Assembly: GCA_964479625.1 (NCBI GenBank)
Contig: CAYZMS010000026.1
Coordinates: 1-57,115, forward strand
Origin: CAYZMS01 sp964479625
GTDB lineage: Bacteria > Bacteroidota > Bacteroidia > Chitinophagales > Saprospiraceae
Length of the DNA: 57,115 bases
Direction: 5' to 3'
The notes under the pieces are model-generated. The model made no database searches and was not told where the DNA came from. It saw only the letters and a list, made by a program, of their open reading frames with translations. A program made the position numbers and the translations under genes. Position 1 is the stretch's first letter. Every line of letters begins with the position of its first letter. Of this stretch, positions 32,814-41,960 are shown piece by piece.

Positions 32814-33326
32814 ATGCCACAGGATAATCCTCTGTACCGGCATCCCGCCATGCGGGAACTAGAGTCAGCCGTTCGGCGTGAGGGGCAGCTCCAGTTTTTG
32901 GCATGCCTGGGCATACTACTATTCGGAATGGCGCTTACGGCGGTATTTTTTCGAACCAGCGTTTTAATGACCATTCTGGGGCTGGGGATATTTGTCATTG
33001 GGATCAAAGTGGTGTTCGAAGCCGGGGAAAACATGCGGTTGGATCAAAACCGTTTGCTGGTCGTTCTACGGGATCAACCCGAAAAGATAGTCTGGGTATT
33101 TACCATGGTCACCGAGCGAATGCCCTTTGGATTTCGGTTTATGCGCAGCGGTCTGCTCTACTTCAAATTATCAAATGGTGATCAGTTTTCCGTAAGTTTA
33201 CCAACCAGAAAGTTAAAATTGGTCAGTAAGTTTCTGAATCGCTTGTTGCCGCACGCTACCTTCGGTTACTCCAAAGAGCGGGATCGGCAATACCAGCAGA
33301 GCCCGGAAATGCTGAGGAGGAAGTAG
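32814..33326 (+). CDS. Small membrane protein of unknown function
   Basis: The 170-residue protein is not recognised. Two adjacent hydrophobic helices (about residues 28-62: FLACLGILLFGMALTAVFF and VLMTILGLGIFVIGIKVVF) form a hairpin. The C-terminal 100 residues are cytoplasmic and beta-rich (NRLLVVLRDQPEKIVWVFTM, then RFMRSGLLYFKLSNGDQFSV), a pattern that resembles small PH-like domains found after membrane hairpins. A basic end (YSKERDRQYQQSPEMLRRK) follows. It is divergent from parE, with 151 bases between start codons. Real-gene status is supported by the consistent codon use and the membrane hairpin. Confidence 0.65.
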   Translation: MPQDNPLYRHPAMRELESAVRREGQLQFLACLGILLFGMALTAVFFRTSVLMTILGLGIFVIGIKVVFEAGENMRLDQNRLLVVLRDQPEKIVWVFTMVTERMPFGFRFMRSGLLYFKLSNGDQFSVSLPTRKLKLVSKFLNRLLPHATFGYSKERDRQYQQSPEMLRRK

Positions 33327-33435
33327 GCCGGCCTGTTCGAAAGGACGTTCTGGATCTCAGCAGTACAGGGGATCTGGTATCCAATATAAAAGCTTTTCCA
33401 AAACAGAAGCACCCTAACACGCCAAAACGCTTTTC

Positions 33436-34485
33436 ATGAATCGTCGTATCTTTTCAAAACGCCTTGGGATTGGACTGGCCGCCCTGGGAGCCGGTTGTGG
33501 TATGTCTGCCAGAGAAGAACCTGTTGATAAAGAAGTTACTGCTTTAGTAAAACCGGAACGACTTCGCCAGGGGGACACTGTTGGATTGATCACCCCGGCA
33601 AGTTATATTCCTGACCGGGATCTCGCCAAGGCGATGAACAACCTGAAGCAGTTGGGCTTTAAGGTCAAGCAGGGGCGATACCTGCGTGCCAAGCGGGGGT
33701 ATAATGCCGGGACAGATGAGCAGCGATTGGATGATTTACACCGAATGTTTGCCGACTCGGAGGTGAAGGCCGTTTGGTGTGCCAGGGGCGGGTATGGCTG
33801 TACTCGTTTGTTATACGATATGGATTACGAGCTTATTCGCCAAAACCCCAAGATCATTATTGGTTATAGTGATATCACCGCACTTTTGCAGGCTATTCAC
33901 CGAAAGACCGGTCTGGTTACCTTTCATGGGCCTGTTGGTTTTTCTACCCTAACTCCTTACACCATCGAACGCTTTCAACGGGTATTGATGAAACCGGAAT
34001 CCGGCTATACCTTGTACCCCTCTCAGGAAGGTCGCAAGGCGAGCGACCCCATATACCAGTTGAAAACTGTTAAAGGAGGAACGGCCAGAGGGCCGCTGGC
34101 GGGCGGTAACCTGAGTTTGCTGGCTGCCCTGGCCGGTACTGAGTTCGAACTAGATGCCCGGGGGAAGGTCGTTTTTTTTGAAGACGTAGAGGAGAAACCC
34201 TACAGTGTGGATCGAATGTATACACAACTTTTGCAAACTGCTTACCTAAAAGAAGCCGCTGGTTTTGCCCTTGGCATTTTCAACGATTGCATTCCGGAGC
34301 CGCAGGATGAATCCCTTACCTTACTTGAAACCATCAACGATCGGCTCGGCGTTCTTGGCAAACCAACGGTTTATGGCCTTTCCTTCGGTCACGTGCGGGA
34401 AAATGCAACCCTCCCCGTCGGGCTGCCGGTAGAGTTGGATGCTGATCGAAAGACGATTGTTTTCTTGGAAAGTGCGGTGGTGTAG
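33436..34485 (+). CDS. LD-carboxypeptidase family protein (peptidase S66), exported
   Basis: This 349-residue enzyme belongs to the S66 serine peptidases, which cut the L,D bond of murein tetrapeptides during cell-wall recycling; the MccF branch gives microcin C immunity. The N-terminus (MNRRIFSKRLGIGLAALGAG, Cys21 next) is a Tat-like or lipoprotein signal, so the enzyme is outside the cytoplasm, unlike E. coli LdcA. Catalytic elements are the nucleophile Ser in IIIGYSDITALL, the Glu in VVFFEDVEEKPYSVDRM and the His in GLSFGHVREN. The oxyanion segment WCARGGYGCTRLL and the GPLAGGNLSLL motif are conserved. It is followed directly by a long palindrome and a RAYT gene. Confidence 0.9.
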   Translation: MNRRIFSKRLGIGLAALGAGCGMSAREEPVDKEVTALVKPERLRQGDTVGLITPASYIPDRDLAKAMNNLKQLGFKVKQGRYLRAKRGYNAGTDEQRLDDLHRMFADSEVKAVWCARGGYGCTRLLYDMDYELIRQNPKIIIGYSDITALLQAIHRKTGLVTFHGPVGFSTLTPYTIERFQRVLMKPESGYTLYPSQEGRKASDPIYQLKTVKGGTARGPLAGGNLSLLAALAGTEFELDARGKVVFFEDVEEKPYSVDRMYTQLLQTAYLKEAAGFALGIFNDCIPEPQDESLTLLETINDRLGVLGKPTVYGLSFGHVRENATLPVGLPVELDADRKTIVFLESAVV

Positions 34486-34540
34486 GTGCCTGTGCCTTGC
34501 ATCTATAGGTGCCAGGCACCTATAGATGCAAGGCACCTAG
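34482..34540. repeat. Perfect 22-bp inverted repeat next to a RAYT gene
   Basis: The arms 34492-34513 and 34515-34536 are perfect reverse complements, separated by one base. The left arm begins GTGCCTTGCATCTATAGG. The word AGGTGCC occurs three times in the left half and its complement twice in the right half. A GTAG tetranucleotide (34482-34485), formed by the LD-carboxypeptidase stop codon, precedes the structure; GTAG heads REP elements in other bacteria. The REP-associated transposase gene begins 63 bases further on, so this is probably its cognate palindrome. It could also terminate the upstream gene. Confidence 0.75.
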
Positions 34541-34598
34541 TATAACAAAATATTGACAATTCAAAATTTTCTCCCTATATTTGAAAAAAAACTCCGTT

Positions 34599-35213
34599 AT
34601 GCCTTATCAACCAAATACTTTTTATCACATTTATAACCAGGGTAATAACCGCCAACCTATTTTTTTCACGGAAGCAAATTACCTTTATTTCTTAAGGAAA
34701 GCGAAGAATTACCTAACACCCTACGTAGATATCGTAGCTTATTGCCTCATGCCTAACCATTTTCATTTTTTGGTTTATACCAAGGAACAAGCATGTCACT
34801 TAAGTTCAAGTAAAAAGCCTAAAGCAGAAAAATGGAATGAAAAAGAAACTCAGGATGCCTATTTCCAACAAGCTTTATCCGCGAAAATTGGACTCTTGGT
34901 GAGCTCTTACACCAAAGCTATTAACAGGCAGGAAGGACGTAGCGGAAGCCTGTTCCGGTGCAAGACTAAAGCTAAATGCTTTGGTGATAGCGATCCAATT
35001 ATCCAGGGAACACAAGGAATCCTGCCAGATAGCCCCTTTGCCTACGCCTGGAATTGTTTTCACTATATCCACAGAAATCCCGTAGAGGCAGGTCTTGTGA
35101 AAATACCGGAAGATTGGCCCTTCTCCTCCGCTCGATATTACCTGTTTGAAGAGGAAGATCTGCTTTGTCGATCTGCCATTGGAAAGCAATTCCTCCTGGG
35201 AAATGCTGCTTAA
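34599..35213 (+). CDS. REP-associated tyrosine transposase (RAYT, Y1/HUH family)
   Basis: RAYTs are domesticated relatives of IS200/IS605 transposases that cut and join single-stranded DNA at REP palindromes. The protein has 204 residues from the ATG at 34599 (a TTG at 34581 is an alternative). The opening FYHIYNQGNNRQPIFF is typical. The HUH metal motif is in CLMPNHFHFLVY, and the catalytic Tyr lies in SYTKAINRQEGRSGSLF. The C-terminal end YIHRNPVEAGLVKIPEDWPF is also characteristic. All motifs are intact, so the protein may be active. A 22-bp perfect palindrome lies just upstream. There are no IS ends, as expected for the family. Confidence 0.92.
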   Translation: MPYQPNTFYHIYNQGNNRQPIFFTEANYLYFLRKAKNYLTPYVDIVAYCLMPNHFHFLVYTKEQACHLSSSKKPKAEKWNEKETQDAYFQQALSAKIGLLVSSYTKAINRQEGRSGSLFRCKTKAKCFGDSDPIIQGTQGILPDSPFAYAWNCFHYIHRNPVEAGLVKIPEDWPFSSARYYLFEEEDLLCRSAIGKQFLLGNAA

Positions 35214-35266
35214 CTCCTTAAATATCACGCACCCTCTTGGAAAGGGGTATGGTCATTTACCGAATT

Positions 35267-36265
35267 TTACCACCACACCTCCTTCATATCTTCCCCGATC
35301 ACATTCCCCCACTTGGATGGCTGAGATTCCCGAACTTGTTCCAATAAGGCAAGTTGGCGAGGGGAAAGCAGATCATCCGGAGACTGATGAGCACCAATGC
35401 GGGCGTTGACCTTTACCGCTTGTATATCGATCATTGGGATACAGCGGTAATCTGTTCTGGATAGGTAGTATTTATTATCCTTATCGGCTCGGTAACTCCC
35501 AAGGCCCTTAACCGCTTTAACACCCAGAATTTTTTCGGCCGTGACCTGTTCTCCGGACTTATTGGTGAAGGCCTGATCGGCGCATTGAGTGCGCTTCCCC
35601 GCCCGGAGCAATTTCTCATATGGCAAGACCTCCGGGTTATACTCGACCAAAACGACCTCCCGGCCATGCATAAAACCGGGCTCCGTAGCGATAACCCCAT
35701 CCATTTTACCCAGTTCTTTTTCACCGGTCCAAAAACAATACATCGACAGGGCGGTAGTTTCCACACCCAATACCCTTGCCTGAAGTTCTTCCTGCAAAAG
35801 GTAGAGGTAATTGGGCACCACCAGGTTTTGCTGGTCGAGGGTTTGTACTATAGCTTGCACTACAGCCAGCGCGCTATAATTGCCTCCTATGCGGGGATAA
35901 ATATCCTTTTTTTCCTTGTTTACTATTCGAACCACCGGATTATTCCAGCTGGGTTCTTTATAATATTCAAGGACTTCGCGGTCTTTGCCTCCCTTATTGT
36001 TGTAGACGGCCATGGGAATGAAATAGGTCTCAATGACTTCAACGATCAGAGGGTGGCTAAGGACTTCTTGTCCATAATTGCGACAGGTGGCACAGCCGGG
36101 TACTTCCTGGAATAGCAGAAAAATGGGTTTATCCTGTTCTCTGGACTCCTTGATCGCCAGATCGAAATCACGCAACCATTCGACATGCCCCAATTCTTCC
36201 GGCTGGGGATCAGGTGTAAATGTTCCTAAAAATACTGCAGCAAATAGTAGGATGGTGAAAGACAT
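35267..36265 (-). CDS. Exported thioredoxin-fold protein fused to an MsrA-like domain
   Basis: This 332-residue protein appears to join two redox domains. An N-terminal signal segment (MSFTILLFAAVFLGTF) is followed by a thioredoxin-like domain with KPIFLLFQEVPGCATCRNYG; Cys58 and Cys61 form a CxxC pair. From about residue 172 it resembles peptide methionine sulfoxide reductase A: LSMYCFWTGEKELGKMDGVI matches the MsrA GCFW motif (Cys177, with Glu182 near the MsrA acid), and EVVLVEYNPEVLPYEKLL matches the conserved VxYdPxvisYeeLL. The leading Gly of GCFW is Tyr here. Further Cys residues (228, and one near 290) could act as resolving cysteines. If active it would repair oxidised methionine outside the cytoplasm, with an attached reductase; activity is inferred. 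Confidence 0.72.
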   Translation of the reverse strand: MSFTILLFAAVFLGTFTPDPQPEELGHVEWLRDFDLAIKESREQDKPIFLLFQEVPGCATCRNYGQEVLSHPLIVEVIETYFIPMAVYNNKGGKDREVLEYYKEPSWNNPVVRIVNKEKKDIYPRIGGNYSALAVVQAIVQTLDQQNLVVPNYLYLLQEELQARVLGVETTALSMYCFWTGEKELGKMDGVIATEPGFMHGREVVLVEYNPEVLPYEKLLRAGKRTQCADQAFTNKSGEQVTAEKILGVKAVKGLGSYRADKDNKYYLSRTDYRCIPMIDIQAVKVNARIGAHQSPDDLLSPRQLALLEQVRESQPSKWGNVIGEDMKEVWW

Positions 36266-36394
36266 GGCCTGTTTTTGGGGTAGAACGCAGGGTGTACTCC
36301 TTCAGTTGTGCAGTATTGGGGTTGGTAGTAATGCCATGTCCGTTCTTTGACAATTAAGCCGAGTATCTTACCTTCATTGCAAACTATACTATCG

Positions 36395-38815
36395 ATGCAA
36401 AGAATTATCCTATTCCTCCTTTTGACGTTCCCTTTTTTTTCCGCTGCTCAATCGGATAGTATTTCCGCCAAGGTAAAAGACATGGACCCCTATGAGGGGT
36501 ATTTTGATTTTTACTGGGATGAGGCCAAGGGTAAGATCTGGCTCGTTGTGGATAAATTTGATCAGGAATTTCTGTATGTCAATGCTTTATCCGCTGGCCT
36601 GGGCTCGAATGATATTGGGCTGGATCGCAATCAACTGGGCGATAGCCGGGTGGTGAAATTTATTCGAACCGGGCCCAAGGTACTCCTTGTCCAACCCAAT
36701 TACGATTACCGGGCCGTTAGTGAAAACCCCGATGAACGCCAGTCGGTAGCTGAAGCCTTCGCCCAATCGGTCCTTTGGGGGTTCAAGGCAGAAGCCCAGG
36801 CAGAAGGAAAAGCATTGATCGATCTGACCCCCTTCCTGTTACGCGATGCCCACGGGGTAAACCAGCGGCTTAAGAACAGCAAGCAAGGGACATATAAAAT
36901 TGATGTCGATCGGTCAGTCATTCATTTGGATCGAACCCGGAACTTTCCAGAAAACAGTGAATTCGACGCACTGGTCACCTTTAAGGGAGAAGCCCAGGGG
37001 GCGTATTTGCGTTCGGTAACGCCAACTTCCGAATCTTTTAGTCTGCGCATGCATCATTCCTTCATAGCATTGCCGGGACCAGGCTTTGAGATGCGCCCCT
37101 TTGATCCGCGCTCAGGCTATAACGCCCTTAGCTTTCAGGATTATGCCACACCGATCGACCAACCCTTAACCAAACGATTTATTCTTCGCCATCGATTGCA
37201 GAAAAAGGATCCAGGTGCCGCAATGAGCGAAGCCGTCGAACCTATTGTATATTATCTCGATCGCGGGGCTCCGGAGCCCATTCGGTCCGCTCTTTTGGAA
37301 GGCGCAAGCTGGTGGAACCAGGCATTCGAAGCAGCGGGATACCAAAACGCCTTTCAGGTAAAACTGCTGCCCGAAGGGGCCGACCCCATGGACGTACGAT
37401 ACAATGTGATCAACTGGGTACACCGTTCTACCCGCGGCTGGTCTTACGGAAGTTCCGTGACCGATCCCCGCACCGGGGAGATCATCAAGGGACATGTTCT
37501 GCTGGGTTCGCTGCGGGTGCGCCAGGATTTTCTGATCGCACAGGGGCTGGTGGAGGCCTATGCAGAAGGAGAGGACGCTGACCCGCGCCTCCTGGAGATG
37601 GCACTTGCCCGTTTGCGGCAATTGTCGGCCCATGAGGTAGGACACACCCTTGGACTGGTCCATAATTTCGCAGCCAGTTACAACAACCGCTCCTCCGTTA
37701 TGGATTATCCACATCCTTACATAGAATTGGATGAAAACGGGGAGATAGATTTTTCGAAGGCCTATGATACAGGAATCGGTGAATGGGACAAGCGCACTAT
37801 TTTATACGGCTATCAGGACTTTCCCGAGGGCACAGACCAAAAGGACGCCTTGCGTAAAATACTGGAGGAAAACAACACTATGGGATTGCGCTTCATGGCA
37901 GATAGGGATTCCCGGCCACCTTCCGGCGCCCATCCGCTGGGGCATCTTTGGGATAATGGTAAGTCTGCTGTAGAAGAACTGGATCGACTTAGCGAACTGC
38001 GTCAAACGGCTCTTCAGCGCTTCAGCGAAAAAAACATCCCTGTCGGAATACCAATGGCTGAACTGGAGCGGGTACTGGTGCCCCTCTATCTAATGACGCG
38101 GTATCAGGTAGAGGCTGTTTCAAAGGTAATCGGAGGGGTAGATTACCGCTATGCGGTACGAGGCGATGGCAAAACTCCCGCTCAGGCCATTCCTGTTGAG
38201 GAACAGCAGGCAGCCCTCGAAGCCCTGCTCAGCACATTGGAAGCTGATTTTCTCGCTCTGCCGGAGGATCTGTTAAGGTTATTGTCGCCGCAGCCTATGG
38301 GCTTCAGCCGAGGGCGGGAGTATTTCAAAACGCATACCGGCCCAACCTTTGATCCCATCGGTGCTGCCGAGAGCTCCGTTCATCACAGTCTGCAGTTTCT
38401 ACTAAACCCCGAACGACTGGCGCGAATAATAGAACAACACGCCCTGGATCAAAGCCAATTGTCTGTGTTTGAATTACTGGATGAATTGTTTCAGCAGGTA
38501 GATGCAACCGACAGCGGCTCCGGCATGGAACACGAGCTGGAGCGTATGGTCGAAAAGCAGGCATTGCAACACTTGCTCCTGCTAGCGGCCGATAAAAAGG
38601 CGAGCCAGCAGGTGGTTGCCGCCGCCATTTGGAAATTAAATGGATTGGAAAAGGAGTATGCAACTGCAAGATCCAGCCAGCCGGAGGCAGCGGCCCACAT
38701 ACAATACCTTCTGGAGCAACTACGGCAATGGCGGGAAGACCCCGACGCATTTGAGGCACCTGCCCTGCCATCCATGCCCGATGGCTCCCCCATCGGCTGT
38801 AGCGGCCCCTGGTAA
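36395..38815 (+). CDS. Exported zinc-dependent metalloprotease (DUF5117/DUF4953 type)
   Basis: The ATG at 36395 yields 806 residues beginning with the signal peptide MQRIILFLLLTFPFFSAAQ; the start at 36347 adds 16 residues before it. The N-terminal 300 residues (DMDPYEGYFDFYWDEAKGKI, then VNALSAGLGSNDIGLDRNQL) match the DUF5117 region. The zincin catalytic motif is LSAHEVGHTLGLVHNFAAS (two His and Glu, third His downstream) followed by the Met-turn SVMDYPHPY. The C-terminal part matches the DUF4953 domain, and ends with GSPIGCSGPW. Such enzymes are abundant in Bacteroidota and are thought to be periplasmic or outer-membrane peptidases. Not in an obvious operon. Confidence 0.88.
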   Translation: MQRIILFLLLTFPFFSAAQSDSISAKVKDMDPYEGYFDFYWDEAKGKIWLVVDKFDQEFLYVNALSAGLGSNDIGLDRNQLGDSRVVKFIRTGPKVLLVQPNYDYRAVSENPDERQSVAEAFAQSVLWGFKAEAQAEGKALIDLTPFLLRDAHGVNQRLKNSKQGTYKIDVDRSVIHLDRTRNFPENSEFDALVTFKGEAQGAYLRSVTPTSESFSLRMHHSFIALPGPGFEMRPFDPRSGYNALSFQDYATPIDQPLTKRFILRHRLQKKDPGAAMSEAVEPIVYYLDRGAPEPIRSALLEGASWWNQAFEAAGYQNAFQVKLLPEGADPMDVRYNVINWVHRSTRGWSYGSSVTDPRTGEIIKGHVLLGSLRVRQDFLIAQGLVEAYAEGEDADPRLLEMALARLRQLSAHEVGHTLGLVHNFAASYNNRSSVMDYPHPYIELDENGEIDFSKAYDTGIGEWDKRTILYGYQDFPEGTDQKDALRKILEENNTMGLRFMADRDSRPPSGAHPLGHLWDNGKSAVEELDRLSELRQTALQRFSEKNIPVGIPMAELERVLVPLYLMTRYQVEAVSKVIGGVDYRYAVRGDGKTPAQAIPVEEQQAALEALLSTLEADFLALPEDLLRLLSPQPMGFSRGREYFKTHTGPTFDPIGAAESSVHHSLQFLLNPERLARIIEQHALDQSQLSVFELLDELFQQVDATDSGSGMEHELERMVEKQALQHLLLLAADKKASQQVVAAAIWKLNGLEKEYATARSSQPEAAAHIQYLLEQLRQWREDPDAFEAPALPSMPDGSPIGCSGPW

Positions 38816-38840
38816 CTGCTTAATTACCAAATGAAGCAAT

Positions 38841-39206
38841 ATGTTAAAGACATCAAAATTTAAAGACGTTCGCTTGTTAATTTCCGAAGACCACGGAGTC
38901 GTTCGGACCGGCCTGAAATACCTGTTGGATGCTCATTTCCAGATCGGGTAAATTGAAGAGGTCAAATCTTGCAGTCAGCTTATTGAAGAACTTCAAAAAA
39001 GTACTTTTACCTACCTGATCCTGGTCCTCCAACTGGGAGATGGCAATGCGGTCGAACTGTTTGGAAGGATCCGGGAACTCCAGGCAGATATGCGCATACT
39101 GGTCCACACCATGAGCCCTGAATGGGTTTTTGGAAAGCGATTGCTAAAAATGGGAGCCAGCGGGTATTTGAATAAAAAAGCAGACGAAGAAGAATTTTTT
39201 TTATAA
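38841..39206 (+). pseudogene. Decayed response-regulator receiver gene
   Basis: In one frame from the ATG at 38841 to the TAA at 39204-39206 the sequence reads as a NarL/FixJ-type receiver (VRLLISEDHGVVRTGLKYLL at the start). It carries three defects. An in-frame TAA interrupts it at 38949-38951, after 36 codons. The phosphoacceptor Asp has become Val: codon 62, GTC at 39024-39026, in LILVLQLGDGN, where the intact paralog at 44494 has LILDLQMEEDN. The DNA-binding HTH domain is missing and the frame ends after NKKADEEEFFL. The two genes share the pattern MSPEWVFGKRLL / MSSEEVFGKHLL, so this is an old duplicate. It lies just ahead of the sulfatase gene. Confidence 0.88.
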
Positions 39207-39435
39207 TTTTAATTGAAAAATAAGGTCATTCTATTGAATTGTTAACATTAAAAATTTCTAATTTTCGTCCGAAGATTAGCTTACCCTAGAAAAAAGTTGA
39301 ATCGAACCCTGTATAAGTACCTTTTTGGGAAAACAGCTGTTTCCTCCTCTGTAACCATTTAAATTTCGCAGATAGTATACTTTTCGTCTTTCATTTACCT
39401 GCACTTCATTTTTTTAATTAACCAAAGTGAAAATC

Positions 39436-41877
39436 ATGGTCTTCTTAAACAAACAACACCTAAAATTCTTATTGGCCATTTCCGCCCTTGCGCTGTTGGT
39501 GACGGCTTGTGATAATGCCGGCTCCAGTGCTGGTACGAGCAGCACTGGAGATGCTGAATTTAAAGGCAAGATCGCCCTGGATATTCGGGATTCCGAAGCT
39601 GACTGGTCGGCCTTCATTCCTAAGTCTGCCCCGGAGGATGCACCGAATATTCTCTTTATTCTGTATGATGATACCGGTCTGGCTGCCTGGTCCCCCTACG
39701 GAGGCCGCATCAATATGCCAACCCTGGATCGTTTGGCTGCAAATGGGTTGACCTATACCCAATGGCATACCACGGCGCTTTGCTCGCCCACTCGTTCTAC
39801 CATACTAACCGGCAGGAACCACCACCTAAATGGCATGGCTGCCATCACGGAAACTTCAGATGGCTACCCTGGTGCCAACGGAAGAGTGCCTGATGATTGC
39901 GCTCCCTTTGCACAGATCCTTCGTGATAATGGCTGGAGTACTTTCTGGATCGGAAAGAACCACAACGTACCCGAGCAGGATGTTGCCCCAGGTGGAAGTC
40001 GTTCTGAGTGGCCACTTTCTATTGGCTTTGATCGCTTTTATGGCTTCCTGGGCGGGGAAACCAACAACTGGTTCCCCGATTTGGTGGAAGATAACCATTT
40101 CACAGAAGCGCCTTATGGGCCTGAAGAGGGGTACCACCTTTCGAAAGACCTTGCAGATAAGGCCATCGAGATATTGCGTAACCAAAACGCTACCAACCCT
40201 TACAAGCCCTGGTATATGTGGTTCTGCCCAGGGGCGAACCACGCCCCACACCACTCTCCATTGGAATATACGAACAAGTATAAAGGTAAATTCGACGATG
40301 GCTATGATGCTTATCGCGACTGGGTAGTGGCCCGGATGAAAGAAAAAGGTATTATTCCAGAAGATACAGAAATGGCGGACTTCAATCCCCTGCCGGAGGA
40401 TGTAGCCAACCCTGCCGACTATGTACGCCCCTGGGAAGAACTCAATGAGGATGAAAAGCGCTTATTCTCCCGCATGGCGGAAGTTTATGCCGGTTTCTCC
40501 GAATATACGGATGTGCAGATCGGTCGCATTGTAGATTACCTCGAGCAAACGAACCAGTTAGATAACACGATCATCATCTATGCCGCTGATAATGGTGCTT
40601 CCGGTGAAGGTAGCCCCAACGGCTCCGTGAATGAGAATAAATTCTTCAACGGTTATCCGGATGAATTGGAGGAAAACCTGAAGTACCTGGAGGTATTGGG
40701 TGGTCCCGAAACATACAATCACTTCCCTACTGGTTGGGCAGCTGCTTTCTCCGCACCTTTCAAAATGTTTAAGCGCTACTCCCAGTTTGCAGGTGGCACC
40801 AATGACCCCCTGATCATCCACTGGCCCGCGGGCATCAAAGCAAAAGGAGAGATCCGCCATCAGTACCACCACTCTGTAGATATCGTTCCCACGCTGCTGG
40901 AGGTATGTGGCGTTGAAATGCCAGAAGTCTATAACGGAGTAAAACAAACCCCTTTATCCGGTGTTTCCATGGCCTATTCTTTCGACGCTGAACCGGATGC
41001 TACAACCCAAAAAGATGTTCAATATTACTGCATGTTGGGTACCCGTGGCATCTGGCAAGACGGCTGGAAAGCGGTTGCATTGCATTCCCCCCTTACCGGT
41101 AAGGGGAATTTTGACCAGGACGAATGGGAGTTGTACCACGTAGCTGAAGACCGTTCGGAGTCCAAAAACCTGGCGGAAGAAAACCCGGAAAAGCTGGAGG
41201 AGTTGATCGACCTTTGGTTTGAAGAAGCTGAGAAAAACAAGGTTTTGCCACTGGATGATCGCAGTGCAGCAGAGCTGTTAACGGTGGAGCGTCCTTCTCA
41301 GGAACCCGCCCATGATGGCTATATTTACTACCCCAACACGGCTCCGGTACCAGAGGGGGTAGCGGCGAGTGTACGTGGTCGCAGTTACAAGATCCTGGCC
41401 AATGTGGAGATTGAAGACCCCAATGCTTCCGGTGTGATCTTTGCACATGGGTCTCGCTTTGGCGGTCACGCCCTGTTCATCAAGAACCGCAAGTTGTATT
41501 ATGTATATAACTTTTTGGGCATTGAACCCGAGCAGGTGTTCGTTTCCAGCCGTACTCTTACCCCCGGCAGCTATACGCTGGGTATGGAATTCATCCGGGA
41601 AAGTGCCGGTGAATACGGAGAATCGCTGGGGCAAACCAAGTTGTACATCAACGAAGACGTGGTGGATGAAGGGCCCATGCAGACACAACCCGCCAAGTTC
41701 ACCTTATCCGGGGACGGCCTGTGCGTGGGCTACGATAGCGGCGATAACGTCAGCAAGTTATATGAATCTCCCGGCGAATTCGAAGGGGGAACTATCCAGG
41801 GTGTCGGTGTAACCTTATCAGGTGAGCCTTATATCAACCTGGAAGCGGAAGCCAGACGCTTGATGAAGGTGCAATAA
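39436..41877 (+). CDS. Arylsulfatase family lipoprotein
   Basis: Sulfatases hydrolyse sulfate esters, in marine Bacteroidota mostly on algal polysaccharides. With the ATG at 39436 the protein is 813 residues (a GTG at 39427 is possible). It has a lipoprotein signal ending LLVTAC (Cys25). The sulfatase core shows NILFILYDDTGLAAWSPYGG (metal Asp pair), the active-site motif CSPTRSTILTGR near residue 116, whose Cys is converted to formylglycine by a maturase, and later IIYAADNGASGEGSPNGSVN, which supplies the second metal site. The C-terminal 200 residues form a separate beta-sandwich. A maturase gene is not in this window. The decayed receiver gene lies directly upstream. The substrate is unknown. 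Confidence 0.92.
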   Translation: MVFLNKQHLKFLLAISALALLVTACDNAGSSAGTSSTGDAEFKGKIALDIRDSEADWSAFIPKSAPEDAPNILFILYDDTGLAAWSPYGGRINMPTLDRLAANGLTYTQWHTTALCSPTRSTILTGRNHHLNGMAAITETSDGYPGANGRVPDDCAPFAQILRDNGWSTFWIGKNHNVPEQDVAPGGSRSEWPLSIGFDRFYGFLGGETNNWFPDLVEDNHFTEAPYGPEEGYHLSKDLADKAIEILRNQNATNPYKPWYMWFCPGANHAPHHSPLEYTNKYKGKFDDGYDAYRDWVVARMKEKGIIPEDTEMADFNPLPEDVANPADYVRPWEELNEDEKRLFSRMAEVYAGFSEYTDVQIGRIVDYLEQTNQLDNTIIIYAADNGASGEGSPNGSVNENKFFNGYPDELEENLKYLEVLGGPETYNHFPTGWAAAFSAPFKMFKRYSQFAGGTNDPLIIHWPAGIKAKGEIRHQYHHSVDIVPTLLEVCGVEMPEVYNGVKQTPLSGVSMAYSFDAEPDATTQKDVQYYCMLGTRGIWQDGWKAVALHSPLTGKGNFDQDEWELYHVAEDRSESKNLAEENPEKLEELIDLWFEEAEKNKVLPLDDRSAAELLTVERPSQEPAHDGYIYYPNTAPVPEGVAASVRGRSYKILANVEIEDPNASGVIFAHGSRFGGHALFIKNRKLYYVYNFLGIEPEQVFVSSRTLTPGSYTLGMEFIRESAGEYGESLGQTKLYINEDVVDEGPMQTQPAKFTLSGDGLCVGYDSGDNVSKLYESPGEFEGGTIQGVGVTLSGEPYINLEAEARRLMKVQ

Positions 41878-41883
41878 GGGTTT

Positions 41884-41925
41884 TTAAGAGTTTCAAAATG
41901 CCCAAAGGCGTTTTGAAACTCTTAA
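41884..41925 (+). terminator. Hairpin after the sulfatase gene
   Basis: Arms 41884-41898 (TTAAGAGTTTCAAAA) and 41911-41925 form a perfect 15-bp stem with a GCC/GGC inner pair. It begins seven bases after the sulfatase stop codon. The T-run afterwards is weak, so it may terminate or protect the mRNA end. Confidence 0.65.
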
Positions 41926-41960
41926 AATTGTTGTTGGCTGGCTCAAAGGCCATTACCACA

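Noticed and set aside
38877..39107. Antisense open frame within the decayed receiver gene
   Set aside because: The plus-strand reading aligns along its length with the intact regulator at 44494, so the antisense frame is a shadow.
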